DNA of 64,000 nt, from the NCBI RefSeq assembly GCF_019898765.1, contig NZ_JAIOKB010000004.1, positions 1 through 64,000 of the forward strand, read 5' to 3'. Shown piece after piece: positions 1 to 8,581 of the stretch. The DNA is from Sphingomonas yunnanensis (GTDB lineage Bacteria > Pseudomonadota > Alphaproteobacteria > Sphingomonadales > Sphingomonadaceae). The stretch's first letter is position 1; each line of letters begins with the position of its first letter. A program made the position numbers and the translations under genes. A model generated the notes under the pieces. That model did no database searches and was not told the DNA's origin. It worked only from the letters and a program-made list of their open reading frames with translations.

Positions 1-63
1 CTTGGGAAAGAACGGCCGCAAGCGCTCAACCTGCTCGTCCGTCAGCCAAAAAAGGTCGCTCAT
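1..63 (-). CDS. IS5-family transposase, N-terminal 21 codons only
   Basis: Minus-strand reading from ATG at 63 gives MSDLFWLTDEQVERL and continues to the window edge. This is the typical N-terminus of IS5-family DDE transposases, which move the element by cut-and-paste. A strong ribosome binding site (GAGGAG) lies about 10 bases upstream. The rest of the gene is outside the window, so it cannot be said whether the element is intact. Confidence 0.7.
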   Translation of the reverse strand, partial: MSDLFWLTDEQVERLRPFFPK

Positions 64-124
64 CCTCGGTCTCCTCGCGGAACCTGAATCAGACCGCGGA
101 CCTCACATCAATGGGTCCTGACCC
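1..124 (-). mobile_element. IS5-family insertion sequence, left part missing (cut by window edge)
   Basis: A transposase start lies at 63 on the minus strand, preceded by a leader to about 124 that ends in the palindromic-looking GGGTCAGGACCC, read from 124 to 113 on the minus strand. Such an end, abutting CTAG, is what I remember for IS5-family (IS427-like) elements of sphingomonads. The exact terminus and target duplication are inferred, because the other end is outside the window. Confidence 0.65.
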
Positions 125-656
125 TAGCGGCCCTGGTGCTCCCTCAGCCTTCTGCTGGTGCAGCGCTGGTGGATCCAAGAACATTCCTGATGAAGGAGCT
201 CGTCGAACTCGACGATAGCAACATCGTAGATCATTGCTTGCAAGAAAGTGGAGGGGTGACGTCGTAAATTCTACGATGCTCCTCCTACGAATACGATAGG
301 AAGGATAATATATGGATCGACGTTCGTCATGAGATTGAGCGAGGGCATATAATGAGCCAAGAAGAAATTGAATTTCATGAGATGTTATGGGACATTAGAA
401 CATCGCATGGGTGTAAAAAGGAGCAGATGTTGGACACCGGTACATTTGGATTACTTATTTACGTGGATTGCTGGCACAATGCTTTAGCGAAAAAGATAAG
501 GCAGTTTTCGGCGAAGTTGTCGCGGTGAAAAGCGGGGATGCAGCGGAAAATCTTTACATCGAAGGCTGTTCTGCCCATTCGCGCTCATTCGCAACCGCTT
601 GCTCGAAAGAACCCGCACCGGCGCGGCCGCACCGACCGCGCCTCGCCGCCGCCACC
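125..656. other. Region between IS end and OmpA gene; AT-richer relic DNA
   Basis: This stretch has no convincing full gene. From about 180 to 530 it is visibly richer in A and T than anything else in the window and carries a short frame with natural-looking residues (described separately at 352-528). From 530 to 656 it returns to high GC and holds nothing recognised. Being next to an IS end, it looks like decayed or laterally acquired DNA. Confidence 0.5.
352..528 (+). pseudogene. Short AT-rich ORF, probably a gene remnant
   Basis: ATG at 352 opens a 58-codon frame ending at TGA 526-528, starting MSQEEIEFHEMLWDIRTSHG and continuing with aromatic and charged residues. The same frame is open back to a TAA at 265-267, and before that TAA it is open again from ATG 190 (MKELVELDDSNIVDHC). 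So one reading frame is interrupted by a single stop, which suggests a decayed gene or two small ones. Codon use is unlike the neighbours (many AT-rich codons). I do not recognise the family, and no function is proposed. Confidence 0.3.
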
Positions 657-1340
657 TCAGCGCGGCGGCACGTCGTTCTGCGAGATCGGCACCACCTTGA
701 TCTCCACGCGGCGGTTGGCGGCGCGGCCCTGCTCGGTGTCGTTGGTCTCGATCGGCTGGGTCTCGCCGAAGCCGCGCGTCGCGATCCGCGCCGCCTGCAC
801 GCCGTGGCTCGATAGATAGTCCGCCACCGAGGTCGCGCGCCGCTCCGACAGATCCTGGTTGTACGAGTCGCTCCCGGTCGAGTCGGTATGGCCGTACACG
901 TCGATATAGGTCTGCGGGTAGTCCGCCAGCACACTCGCCACCTTGTCGAGCGTGCCGCGGAACTGCGGCTGCACGTTCGCCGAATTGTACGCGAAGTTGA
1001 TCCCCGACGGGATGTTGAGCAGCAGGTCGTCGCCTTGGCGGGTCACCTGCACGTCCGTGCCGCGGGTGCGCTCTCGCATCTCGCGCTCCTGCTTGTCCAT
1101 GTAAGCGCCGATCCCGGCGCCGGCGATCCCGCCGATGCCCGCGCCCAGGATCTTCTCGGTCCGGTCGCGCCGTCCGCCGACGAGGTCGCCGAGCAGATAG
1201 CCGCCGAGCGCGCCGCCGAGGCCGCCGATCGCGGTCTTCGAGATGCGCCGCTCGCCCGTCTCCGGATCGGTGGTGCAGGCCGCGACCGACACCAGTGACA
1301 GCGCGGACGCGGCCGCGACCAGCTTCGACGAGAGCTTCAT
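657..1340 (-). CDS. OmpA-family lipoprotein
   Basis: 227 aa. The start at 1340 gives MKLSSKLVAAASALSLVSVA followed by A-C, a lipoprotein signal with the lipid-modified Cys near residue 22. A Gly-rich hydrophobic stretch follows (about residues 38-85, several GGLGGALGGYLLG-like segments), a glycine-zipper as in Rickettsia 17-kDa/OmpA-like proteins. The C-terminal OmpA domain (about 110-220) carries DVYGHTDSTGS and LSERRATSVADYL, with the conserved Asp and Arg that bind peptidoglycan. It probably tethers the outer membrane to the cell wall. An in-frame start 43 codons further upstream would put extra sequence before the signal and is rejected. Divergent from the CNNM gene. Confidence 0.85.
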   Translation of the reverse strand: MKLSSKLVAAASALSLVSVAACTTDPETGERRISKTAIGGLGGALGGYLLGDLVGGRRDRTEKILGAGIGGIAGAGIGAYMDKQEREMRERTRGTDVQVTRQGDDLLLNIPSGINFAYNSANVQPQFRGTLDKVASVLADYPQTYIDVYGHTDSTGSDSYNQDLSERRATSVADYLSSHGVQAARIATRGFGETQPIETNDTEQGRAANRRVEIKVVPISQNDVPPR

Positions 1341-1484
1341 GCTGTTCCCTTTCCCCAGATCCTTGCCGGACAACCCGACGCGCGCGACCCTTGTTCCTCC
1401 CGCGCTGAATGCGCGATGACGGAGCGAACCGCCACTTTGCGGATTGTCGCGCGACCGCTTTACCGCCAAGAGGGCGCCACGAAC

Positions 1485-2780
1485 ATGCTACCGCCGTTCC
1501 CCTGGATCGACGTCGTCATCATCCTGGCGCTGGTCGCGCTCAACGGCGTGTTCGCGATGAGCGAGCTGGCGATCGTGTCGGCGCGCAAGGCGCGGCTGGA
1601 GGCGATGGCGCGCAGCGGCCGCCGCGGCGCCGCCATCGCGATCGAGCTCGCCGCCGATCCGGGCAAGTTCCTTTCCGCCGTCCAGATCGGCATCACGCTG
1701 ATCGGCATCGTCGCGGGCGCTTACTCGGGCGCGAGCCTCGGCACGCCCACCGCGGCGCGGCTGGAAGCGCTCGGGCTCGGCCATGCCGCGGCGGAGCGGC
1801 TCGGCTATATCCTGGTGATCGGGCTCACCACCTACGCCTCGCTGATCATCGGCGAGCTCGTCCCCAAGCAGTTCGCGCTGCGCAAGCCCGAGACGGTCGC
1901 CGCGCTGATAGCGCTGCCGATGGCCTATCTGGCGCGCTTCACCAAGCCGATCGTGTGGCTGCTCGATTCGACCAGCGCGCTGGCCTTCCGTCTGCTCGGG
2001 CTGACGCGCGAGAACGAGGACCAGGTCACCGCCGAGGAACTTCACCTCATCGTCGCCGAGGCGAGCAAGTCGGGGGTGATCGAGGAGCATGAGCGCTCCA
2101 TCATCTCGGGCGTGGTGCGGCTCGCCGACCGGCCTGTGCGCGAGGTGATGACGCCACGCACCGAGGTGGAATGGATCGACGTCTCGCTCGACGACGCCGC
2201 GATCCGCGCCAAGCTGCTCGACACCGCGCACAGCCGGCTGCCCGTGGCGGAAGGGTCGATCGACTCGGTGATCGGTGTTATGCAGGCGCGCGACGTGGCG
2301 ATGGCGCTGTTCCGTGGGGAGCCGCTCGACGTGGCGCGGCTGATGCGCCGCGCGCCGGTGGTGATCGACCAGATCGACGCGATGGACGCGCTCGACGCGC
2401 TGCGCCGCGCCGAGGTGCCGATGGCACTGATCCATGACGAATACGGCCATTTCGAGGGGATCGTCACGCCCGCTGACCTGCTCGCCGCGATCGCGGGTGA
2501 GTTCGTCTCCGACGCCGATCCCGACGAGGCGCCCAACGTGGTCGAGCGCGACGACGGCTCGCTGCTGGTCGCGGGCACGATGGCGGCCGACGCGCTGGCG
2601 GAGCGGCTCGGCATCGACCTGCCCGAGGACCGCGACTATGCGACCGTCGCCGGCCTCGCGCTGGCGGCGTTCCGCAAGCTACCGGCGGAGGGTGAGAGTT
2701 TCGAGGAGCAGGGCTGGAAGTTCGAGGTGGTCGACCTCGACGGCCGCCGCATCGACAAGCTGCTCGTCAGCGCGGCGTGA
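1485..2780 (+). CDS. CNNM/CorC-type membrane protein (DUF21 + CBS + CorC_HlyC)
   Basis: 431 aa. The N-terminal DUF21/CNNM membrane domain (to about 190) has hydrophobic helices such as VVIILALVALNGVFAMSELA. A CBS-pair region (about 205-330, with VREVMTPRTEVEWID) and a C-terminal CorC_HlyC domain (about 350-428, ending GRRIDKLLVSAA) follow. Families with this order are linked to Mg2+/Co2+ efflux, and older annotations call them hemolysin-like. ATG 1485 is chosen over an in-frame upstream ATG at 1416 because an AAGAGG ribosome site precedes it by about 11 bases and it begins directly before the first membrane helix. Substrate not determinable from sequence. Confidence 0.85.
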   Translation: MLPPFPWIDVVIILALVALNGVFAMSELAIVSARKARLEAMARSGRRGAAIAIELAADPGKFLSAVQIGITLIGIVAGAYSGASLGTPTAARLEALGLGHAAAERLGYILVIGLTTYASLIIGELVPKQFALRKPETVAALIALPMAYLARFTKPIVWLLDSTSALAFRLLGLTRENEDQVTAEELHLIVAEASKSGVIEEHERSIISGVVRLADRPVREVMTPRTEVEWIDVSLDDAAIRAKLLDTAHSRLPVAEGSIDSVIGVMQARDVAMALFRGEPLDVARLMRRAPVVIDQIDAMDALDALRRAEVPMALIHDEYGHFEGIVTPADLLAAIAGEFVSDADPDEAPNVVERDDGSLLVAGTMAADALAERLGIDLPEDRDYATVAGLALAAFRKLPAEGESFEEQGWKFEVVDLDGRRIDKLLVSAA

Positions 2781-2831
2781 GCGCGACGGCGCGCGACCGC
2801 CCTTAGAGCGGCGACTTTCACCGCGCGATCC

Positions 2832-3290
2832 TCAGCCGCCGACGCTCAGCACCTCGATCGCCTCCTCGCGGCCGTTGAAGGCGACGGCCTCACCCTCGCT
2901 CGCGCCGAGCAGCGCGCGCGCGAGCGGAGCCGAGAGCGCGAGCAGCCCGGCGGCGGGGTCGGCCTCGTCGTCGCCGACGATCGTCACCCGCCGCTCGCGC
3001 CCGTCGAGCGTGAAGGTCACGATAGTGCCGAACCCCACCACGCCGTCGGCGCGCGCGGCGGTCTCGATCGCGGTGGCGCGGCGCGTTCTCCAGTAGCGCA
3101 GGTCACGCGCCACCGCCTTGCGCGCCTCCTCGTCCTCGGCTGCGGCCAGCGCGCTCTCCAACGCGGCGACCCGCTCCTCGATCAGCGCGCGCCCGCGCGC
3201 GGTCACGAGATTGGGTCCTGGCGGGATCGGCAGCTCGAAGCGCGGTTCGAGGTGCTCGTCGTCGCTCTCTCGGCGGAAGGCGACGCTCAT
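2832..3290 (-). CDS. GreA/GreB-family transcription elongation factor-like protein
   Basis: 152 aa. An N-terminal antiparallel coiled-coil (about residues 30-80, with acidic tip AAEDEEARKAV) is followed by the FKBP-like GreA/GreB C-terminal domain, including VGFGTIVTF and the closing FNGREEAIEVLSV. Gre factors enter the RNA polymerase secondary channel and stimulate cleavage of backtracked transcripts. The protein starts with about 25 extra residues ahead of the coiled coil, so it may be a Gre paralogue (Rnk-like) rather than housekeeping GreA. ATG at 3290 overlaps the stop of the upstream HhH gene by four bases, so the two are translationally coupled. Confidence 0.75.
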   Translation of the reverse strand: MSVAFRRESDDEHLEPRFELPIPPGPNLVTARGRALIEERVAALESALAAAEDEEARKAVARDLRYWRTRRATAIETAARADGVVGFGTIVTFTLDGRERRVTIVGDDEADPAAGLLALSAPLARALLGASEGEAVAFNGREEAIEVLSVGG

Positions 3291-3985
3291 CCCAGCTTCC
3301 CGAACTGCGCCTCGTAGCCGGCGCGATCGCCCTGCGCGAGCAGACGCGCCTGCTCGCGCCAGCGGTCGCGCTCCATCCGGCCGGTGAAGACGCCGAGCTG
3401 CGAGTCGAGCTGGGCCGCCTCGGCGTCGTCGAGCCAGGCGATCTGGTCGACGCGCGTGACGCCGAGCTCGCCGAGCCGCGTCGCGATCTTGGGGCCGAGG
3501 CCCTTGAGCAGCGTGATCGACTGCGCGCCGGGCGTTTCGTCCGCCGCCACGCGCGGTGTGTCCGCCGCGGCGCTGGCGGGCGACGCGTCGAGCGGCGCCG
3601 CGGCAACGATCGGCTCGCCGGCGAGCGGCGGCTCGGGCGGTGCTTCGTCGGCTGGGCGCTCGTCATGGATCGGCGAGGGACGGGCAGCAGGCTGTGTCTC
3701 CTGCTCCGGCACCGGATGGCGTCGCTCCTCGCTCGCGCGGTCGTCGCCGCGCATGATCGGCGGCACGCCGTCGGCGGTGTTGGTGACCTCTACCCCGTCG
3801 GCGCGCAGCTCCTCGATACGCTGCTGCTCCTCCGCCTCGGCGGCACGGCGCTTGGCCTTGAGCCGGGCGCCCCAGACCATGCCGATCACGGTGAGCACCG
3901 CCAGCAGGGCGACCAGCGCGAGCGCGACGGTGACGAGCACCTGATCCTGCGAGATGGGTTCCAGAGCATAGCTGGAGGAGTTCAT
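3287..3985 (-). CDS. Membrane-anchored helix-hairpin-helix protein
   Basis: 232 aa. One transmembrane helix near the N-terminus (VTVALALVALLAVLTVIGMV, about residues 18-38) is followed by a basic and then Ala/Pro/Glu-rich linker, and by a C-terminal helix-hairpin-helix domain (about 150-232) with ITLLKGLGPKIATRLGELGV. This HhH type is named after 5' nuclease-like proteins and occurs at the end of many alphaproteobacterial membrane proteins of unknown role. It could bind nucleic acid at the inner membrane face, but no catalytic residues are visible. Its stop overlaps the start of the Gre-like gene (ATGA). Confidence 0.6.
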   Translation of the reverse strand: MNSSSYALEPISQDQVLVTVALALVALLAVLTVIGMVWGARLKAKRRAAEAEEQQRIEELRADGVEVTNTADGVPPIMRGDDRASEERRHPVPEQETQPAARPSPIHDERPADEAPPEPPLAGEPIVAAAPLDASPASAAADTPRVAADETPGAQSITLLKGLGPKIATRLGELGVTRVDQIAWLDDAEAAQLDSQLGVFTGRMERDRWREQARLLAQGDRAGYEAQFGKLG

Positions 3986-4018
3986 CGGCGAGTCCTAGCG
4001 TCGGTCAGCATGCGCGGA

Positions 4019-5278
4019 TCAACCATCGGCGTGCGCCTTCGCTCCGATGTCGCGGCGGAAGAAGCCGGTGGGAAAGTCGATCGCCTCGACCGCGCGATAG
4101 GCGGCGGCGCGCGCGGCGGCGACGTCGGCGCCGGTCGCAGTGACCGCGAGCACGCGGCCGCCGCTCGCCACCAGCGTGTCGCCGTCCCGCCGCGTGCCCG
4201 CCTGGAACACGGACGCGCCGGCCGCCTCGGCAGCGTCGATCCCGGCGATCGCGCCGCCGGTGCGCGGCGTGCCGGGATAACCCTCGGCCGCCAGCACCAC
4301 GGTCAAGGCGGCATCATCGGCGAAGGCGGGGGCAGGAAGATCGGCGAGCCGTCCCTCGGCCACCGCGAGCAGCACCTCGACGAGGTCTCCGGCGAAGCGC
4401 GCCATCAGTACCTGGCACTCGGGATCGCCGAAGCGGACATTATATTCGATCAGCTTGGGGCCGTCCGCGGTCAGCATCAGCCCAGCGTAGAGAACGCCGA
4501 CATAGGGCGTACCCGAGGCAGCAAGCGCGTCGATCGTCGGACGTACGATCTCGCCGAGCGCCTGCTCCTCCAACTCGGGGGTCAGCACCAGCGCGGGGCT
4601 GTAGGCGCCCATGCCGCCGGTGTTGGGTCCGGTGTCGCCGTCGCCGACGCGCTTGTGATCCTGCGCCGAGCCGAAGGCGGCGACGGAGGTACCGTCGCTC
4701 AGCACGAACAGGCTCGCCTCGGGCCCCTCAAGCCGCTCCTCGATCACCGCCTCGACCGATCCCTGCGCGTAGAGGTCCCGGATGGCGGCCTCGGCCTCGG
4801 CGCGCGACATCGCGACGACCACCCCCTTGCCTGCGGCGAGTCCATCGGCCTTGATGACGCAGGTCTCGCCGAAATCGTCTAGGCAGGCGAGTGCGCCGTC
4901 GCGTGAGGTCACCTTGAAATAGCGTGCCGTGGGGATGCCGACGCGCGCGCATAGGTCCTTGGTGAAGCCCTTCGATCCCTCCAGCTTCGCTGCCTCGCGC
5001 CCGGGGCCGAACACCGGCACGCCGATCGCGCGGATATTGTCGGCGAGGCCGCGCACCAGCGGCACCTCCGGCCCGATCACGACCAGGCCGATCTGGTGGC
5101 GGCGGACGAAGTCGATCACGGCGCGATGGTCGTCGACGTCCAGCTCCGCGATCGTGGCGTGCCGCGCGATGCCGGGGTTGCCCGGCGCCGCGAAGAGCGT
5201 ATCGAGACGGGGAGATTGCGCCAGTTTCCACGCGAGTGCGTGCTCGCGTCCCCCCGATCCCACCAGCAGGATGTTCAT
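4019..5278 (-). CDS. purD: Phosphoribosylamine--glycine ligase
   Basis: 419 aa, normal length. PurD joins 5-phosphoribosylamine to glycine with ATP in de novo purine synthesis. The N-terminus [19 protein letters not shown] is diagnostic. [28 protein letters not shown] and the ATP-grasp segments ([48 protein letters not shown]) follow in order. The ATG at 5278-5276 overlaps the xseA ATG on the other strand (5277-5279), so the purD promoter must lie inside xseA coding sequence. No other purine gene is adjacent. Confidence 0.97.
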   Translation of the reverse strand: MNILLVGSGGREHALAWKLAQSPRLDTLFAAPGNPGIARHATIAELDVDDHRAVIDFVRRHQIGLVVIGPEVPLVRGLADNIRAIGVPVFGPGREAAKLEGSKGFTKDLCARVGIPTARYFKVTSRDGALACLDDFGETCVIKADGLAAGKGVVVAMSRAEAEAAIRDLYAQGSVEAVIEERLEGPEASLFVLSDGTSVAAFGSAQDHKRVGDGDTGPNTGGMGAYSPALVLTPELEEQALGEIVRPTIDALAASGTPYVGVLYAGLMLTADGPKLIEYNVRFGDPECQVLMARFAGDLVEVLLAVAEGRLADLPAPAFADDAALTVVLAAEGYPGTPRTGGAIAGIDAAEAAGASVFQAGTRRDGDTLVASGGRVLAVTATGADVAAARAAAYRAVEAIDFPTGFFRRDIGAKAHADG

Positions 5279-6683
5279 GGCCGACCCCCTCTACGATACT
5301 CAGGCGGGCCGGCTGGTAGCCGAGGCCACGCCCGGCGACAATGCGATGGCGGTCAGCGTCAGCGAGCTGTCGGGACGGCTCAAGCGGATGGTCGAGGGCG
5401 AGTTCGGCAGCGTGCGGCTGCGCGGCGAGATCTCGGGCTACAAGCGCGCGACCTCAGGGCACGCCTATCTGTGCCTCAAGGACGACGCCGCGGTGATCGA
5501 CGGCGTGATGTGGAAGGGCAGCGCCGCCGGGCTCGCCTTCCGTCCCGAGGACGGCATCGAGGTGGTCGCGACCGGCCGGCTGACGACCTATCCGGGCCGT
5601 TCCAAATATCAGATCGTGATCGAACGGATGGAGCTCGCCGGCGCGGGCGCGCTGATGGCGCTGCTCGAGAAGCTTCGGCTCAAGCTGGCGGCGGAGGGGC
5701 TGTTCGACCGGGAGCGCAAGCAGGGGCTGCCGTTCATGCCCCGGACGATCGGCGTCGTCACCTCGCCGACCGGCGCGGTGATCCGAGACATCCTCCACCG
5801 GCTCGAGGACCGCTGCCCCACGCACGTGATCGTCTGGCCGGTGAAGGTGCAGGGCGCCGGCGCGGCCGAGGAAGTGGCGGCGGCGGTGCGCGGCTTCGAC
5901 TCGCTGCCGGAGGACGGTCCGGTACGTCGCCCCGACCTTGTGATCGTCGCGCGCGGCGGCGGCTCGATCGAGGACCTGTGGGCCTTCAACGAAGAGGTGG
6001 TGGTGCGCGCCGTCGCGGCCTGCTCGATCCCGATCATCTCGGCGGTCGGGCACGAGACCGACACGACGCTGTGCGACCATGCGGCCGACCTGCGCGCGCC
6101 CACGCCCAGCGCGGCGGCCGAGATCGCGGTGCCCGTGCTGGCCGAGCTGCGGCTGTCACTCGACGCCATGCGCCAGCGCAGCGAGCGCTGCGCGCGTCGT
6201 CACGTCGAGCGCGGGCGCGAGCGGCTCGACGCGCTCGCGCGCGTGATGCCGACGCGCGATCGGCTGCTGGGGCCGCAGCGCCAGCGGATCGACGAGCTCG
6301 GCGTGCGCCTCGACCGCGGGCTGGAGCGGCGCGTGACCCGCGCGCGCGGCGAGCTCGACCGCACCGCCGGCGCGATCCGCCCGGCCGCGCTGGACCGCCG
6401 GCTGGAGGCCGGACGCGCGCGGCTCGCCGATCTGGGCCGGCTGGTCGAGAGCCTCAACCCGGACAAGCTGCTGGATCGCGGCTATGTACGGGTAGAGGCC
6501 GCGGCGGGCGGCATGGTGACCAGCGCGGACGCCGCGCGCGCCACGGGTGCGCTGCTGCTCCACTTCCGCGACGGCGCGGTGGCGGCGCAGGTGGGGGAGG
6601 GGGCGCCGGCGCGCGCGCCCAAGCTTGAGGCCAAGCCGCCGCGTGCCTATCCTGACAAGCCCGACCAGCCGCGCCTGATCTGA
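5277..6683 (+). CDS. xseA: Exodeoxyribonuclease VII large subunit
   Basis: 468 aa. Catalytic subunit of exonuclease VII, which degrades single-stranded DNA from both ends together with the small XseB subunit (not in this window). An N-terminal OB-fold (about 25-120, [18 protein letters not shown]) is followed by the catalytic domain with [55 protein letters not shown] and [10 protein letters not shown], then the long coiled-coil region rich in Arg. Start MADPLYD at 5277 matches the usual start of sphingomonad XseA and shares two bases with the purD start codon on the opposite strand. An internal ATG (5345) would cut into conserved sequence. Confidence 0.93.
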   Translation: MADPLYDTQAGRLVAEATPGDNAMAVSVSELSGRLKRMVEGEFGSVRLRGEISGYKRATSGHAYLCLKDDAAVIDGVMWKGSAAGLAFRPEDGIEVVATGRLTTYPGRSKYQIVIERMELAGAGALMALLEKLRLKLAAEGLFDRERKQGLPFMPRTIGVVTSPTGAVIRDILHRLEDRCPTHVIVWPVKVQGAGAAEEVAAAVRGFDSLPEDGPVRRPDLVIVARGGGSIEDLWAFNEEVVVRAVAACSIPIISAVGHETDTTLCDHAADLRAPTPSAAAEIAVPVLAELRLSLDAMRQRSERCARRHVERGRERLDALARVMPTRDRLLGPQRQRIDELGVRLDRGLERRVTRARGELDRTAGAIRPAALDRRLEAGRARLADLGRLVESLNPDKLLDRGYVRVEAAAGGMVTSADAARATGALLLHFRDGAVAAQVGEGAPARAPKLEAKPPRAYPDKPDQPRLI

Positions 6684-6694
6684 GAGTTGTCCCG

Positions 6695-6895
6695 ATGTTG
6701 ATGAGCCACACCGACCGACCCGCCAAGCTCCACTATCTCGCCAACGGCTTCCGCGTGCTGGTCCCGGGCGACCATGTGGTGTGCGCGGTGTCGGGCGCGC
6801 GCATCCCGCTCGAGGATCTGCGCTACTGGGACGCGGCGACGCAGCGTCCCTTCGCCAGCGCCGCGATCGCGACCGAGGCCTTGGCGCCGCGGTGA
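6695..6895 (+). CDS. DUF2093 small protein
   Basis: 66 aa. The sequence DRPAKLHYLANGFRVLVPGD followed by HVVCAVSGARIPLEDLRYW matches my memory of DUF2093, a short conserved alphaproteobacterial family of unknown function usually found near xseA. It lies 11 bases after xseA and its TGA overlaps the GTG of the following M23 lipoprotein gene, so the three genes read as one transcript. A second ATG two codons in (6701) is an equally possible start. Confidence 0.75.
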   Translation: MLMSHTDRPAKLHYLANGFRVLVPGDHVVCAVSGARIPLEDLRYWDAATQRPFASAAIATEALAPR

Positions 6896-7824
6896 GCGGG
6901 CGTTCTTTCACGCTGGTGTTGGCGGGCGCAGCGGCGCTCGCCGCCTGCGTACCGGCGCCCGTGACCGCGCCTCCCGCTGCCCCGGTCGAGCGGGCGCCGG
7001 CGACGCGCGAAGAGGCGCCGACGCGGCCGACGCTGCCCCCGCCGCCAGAGCTGGTCGCGCCCGCGCGGTTCGGGCTCCCGTCCGCGATCGCGCAGGGCGG
7101 TCTCGCGCTCGGCACCGCCCCCGCGGCGACGACGCGGCTTACGCTCGACGGGGCTGCGGTCCCGCTCGCGCCGGACGGTCGTTTCCTCATCGCCGCCGAC
7201 CGCGATGCGAGCGGCACGATGACGCTGATCGCCGCGCTGCCCGATGCGCGCACGGTCACCGCGACGCTGCCGGTGACGCCGCGCGCGTGGCGGCTCGAGC
7301 GGCTCGACCAGGTCGCCAAGGTGCCCGTGCCCGACGCCGACTTCGCGCGCCGCCGCCCCGCCGAGCTGAAGCAGATCGCCGCCGCGCGCGCGGTCGAGGC
7401 CGCCTCGGACGGCTGGCGCCAGCGCTTCCGCTGGCCGGTGACGGGGCGGATCTCCGGGTTGTTCGGCGCGCAGCGGATCTATCGCGGCGAGCCCGGTAGC
7501 TATCACGCCGGCGTCGACGTGGCGCGCGGCGAGGGCACGCCGGTGGTCGCCCCGGCCGACGGCGTGGTCACGCTCGCCGCCGACCCGCCCTTCACGCTGG
7601 AAGGGCGGCTGCTGATCCTCGACCATGGCGCGGGACTGACCAGCGCCTTTCTCCACCTCTCGCGGATCGACGTCGGGCTCGGCCAGCGGGTGCGCCAGGG
7701 CGAGCCGATCGGCCTGGTCGGCCACACCGGTCGCGCCTCGGGACCGCACCTGCACTGGGCGATGACGTGGCGCGGCAAGCGGATCGACCCGCAGCCGGTC
7801 GCGGGAGCGATGCCGGCTGGTTAG
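6892..7824 (+). CDS. M23-family metallopeptidase lipoprotein
   Basis: 310 aa from GTG 6892, which overlaps the DUF2093 stop (GTGA). The start gives a signal peptide ending LAAC (Cys near residue 19), so a lipoprotein. A proline/alanine-rich linker follows, then a middle domain and a C-terminal LytM/M23 domain with SYHAGVDVARGEGTPVV (Zn-binding His and Asp) and the final SGPHLHWAMTWRGK (HxH). Active M23 enzymes cut peptidoglycan cross-bridges; all the key ligands seem present. Ends three bases before the convergent gene at 7828, with no hairpin between. Confidence 0.85.
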   Translation: MSGRSFTLVLAGAAALAACVPAPVTAPPAAPVERAPATREEAPTRPTLPPPPELVAPARFGLPSAIAQGGLALGTAPAATTRLTLDGAAVPLAPDGRFLIAADRDASGTMTLIAALPDARTVTATLPVTPRAWRLERLDQVAKVPVPDADFARRRPAELKQIAAARAVEAASDGWRQRFRWPVTGRISGLFGAQRIYRGEPGSYHAGVDVARGEGTPVVAPADGVVTLAADPPFTLEGRLLILDHGAGLTSAFLHLSRIDVGLGQRVRQGEPIGLVGHTGRASGPHLHWAMTWRGKRIDPQPVAGAMPAG

Positions 7825-7827
7825 GGT

Positions 7828-8364
7828 TCAGCGCAGGCGCACCGCGCGGTAGCTCCGCCCGTCGACGTTGAGGAAGAAGGCGCCGATCGCGCCCTTGCGG
7901 ATCCGCACTTTAGCCCCGGCCTTCGGCGGGAAGGGCATCGGATCGGTGGTCTGCCACACCGGGCCGCCCTCGTCCGCCAGCGTGATCTCCGCGCGGCCAT
8001 TGCCACCGGCGCGCGCGCTGCGCACGGTGGTGTTGATCTCGCTGAACGTCTCGCGCTGATCGGCCTCGCCGCGATCGGTCGCACCGCCGAGCAGGCCGAG
8101 ATCGGGCAGGTTGAGCCCGAACAAGGATCGCCGCGCGCGCCTGACCTCGGCGCGATCGACGATCCGGACGTCGTTCTGCTTGACCGCCTGCTCCAGCGCG
8201 GCACTCGCTTTGTCGTAGCAAGCGAGCCGCTCGCCCGGGTCCGGGATCGCGCGGCACGCCGCGAACCCGTCGAGCACGCGCTGCGCGCCGCCGCCCGATT
8301 GCGCGCTCACCGGCACCGCCACGACCACCGCACCCGTGGCGATCGCCGTCCAAAGTGGCCGCAT
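7828..8364 (-). CDS. Small exported protein of unknown function
   Basis: 178 aa from ATG 8364, chosen because AGAAGGGG lies about 8 bases upstream and because it opens directly on a signal peptide (MRPLWTAIATGAVVVAVPVS then AQ). A longer start at 8391 is possible. The mature part contains CRAIPDPGERLACYDKAS, a motif with paired cysteines common to a group of proteobacterial periplasmic proteins, and a C-terminal region that looks beta-rich. No enzymatic motif. It converges with the M23 gene. Confidence 0.6.
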   Translation of the reverse strand: MRPLWTAIATGAVVVAVPVSAQSGGGAQRVLDGFAACRAIPDPGERLACYDKASAALEQAVKQNDVRIVDRAEVRRARRSLFGLNLPDLGLLGGATDRGEADQRETFSEINTTVRSARAGGNGRAEITLADEGGPVWQTTDPMPFPPKAGAKVRIRKGAIGAFFLNVDGRSYRAVRLR

Positions 8365-8581
8365 CGTCACACCCCTTCTGCTCACCCGCATGCCCCGTTG
8401 GCTACCACACCATACTTCATCTGTGTCATTGAAGTTACACTCTTTCAAAAACGCGACGTGAGAGGCCTGCCATGTTGCTGTGCAGCGCGGCTTCACGCTA
8501 GCCATCGGCATCCCGGGTGGCCGCGCCGACCCGGAGCACATTCTGTGAATGCCGGAAAACCGGCCACAAAGGGGATAATTG

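Noticed and set aside
3665..4882. A 405-codon plus-strand frame over purD and the HhH gene
   Set aside because: Low-complexity Arg/Ala/Gly/His text with no motif; purD is certain.
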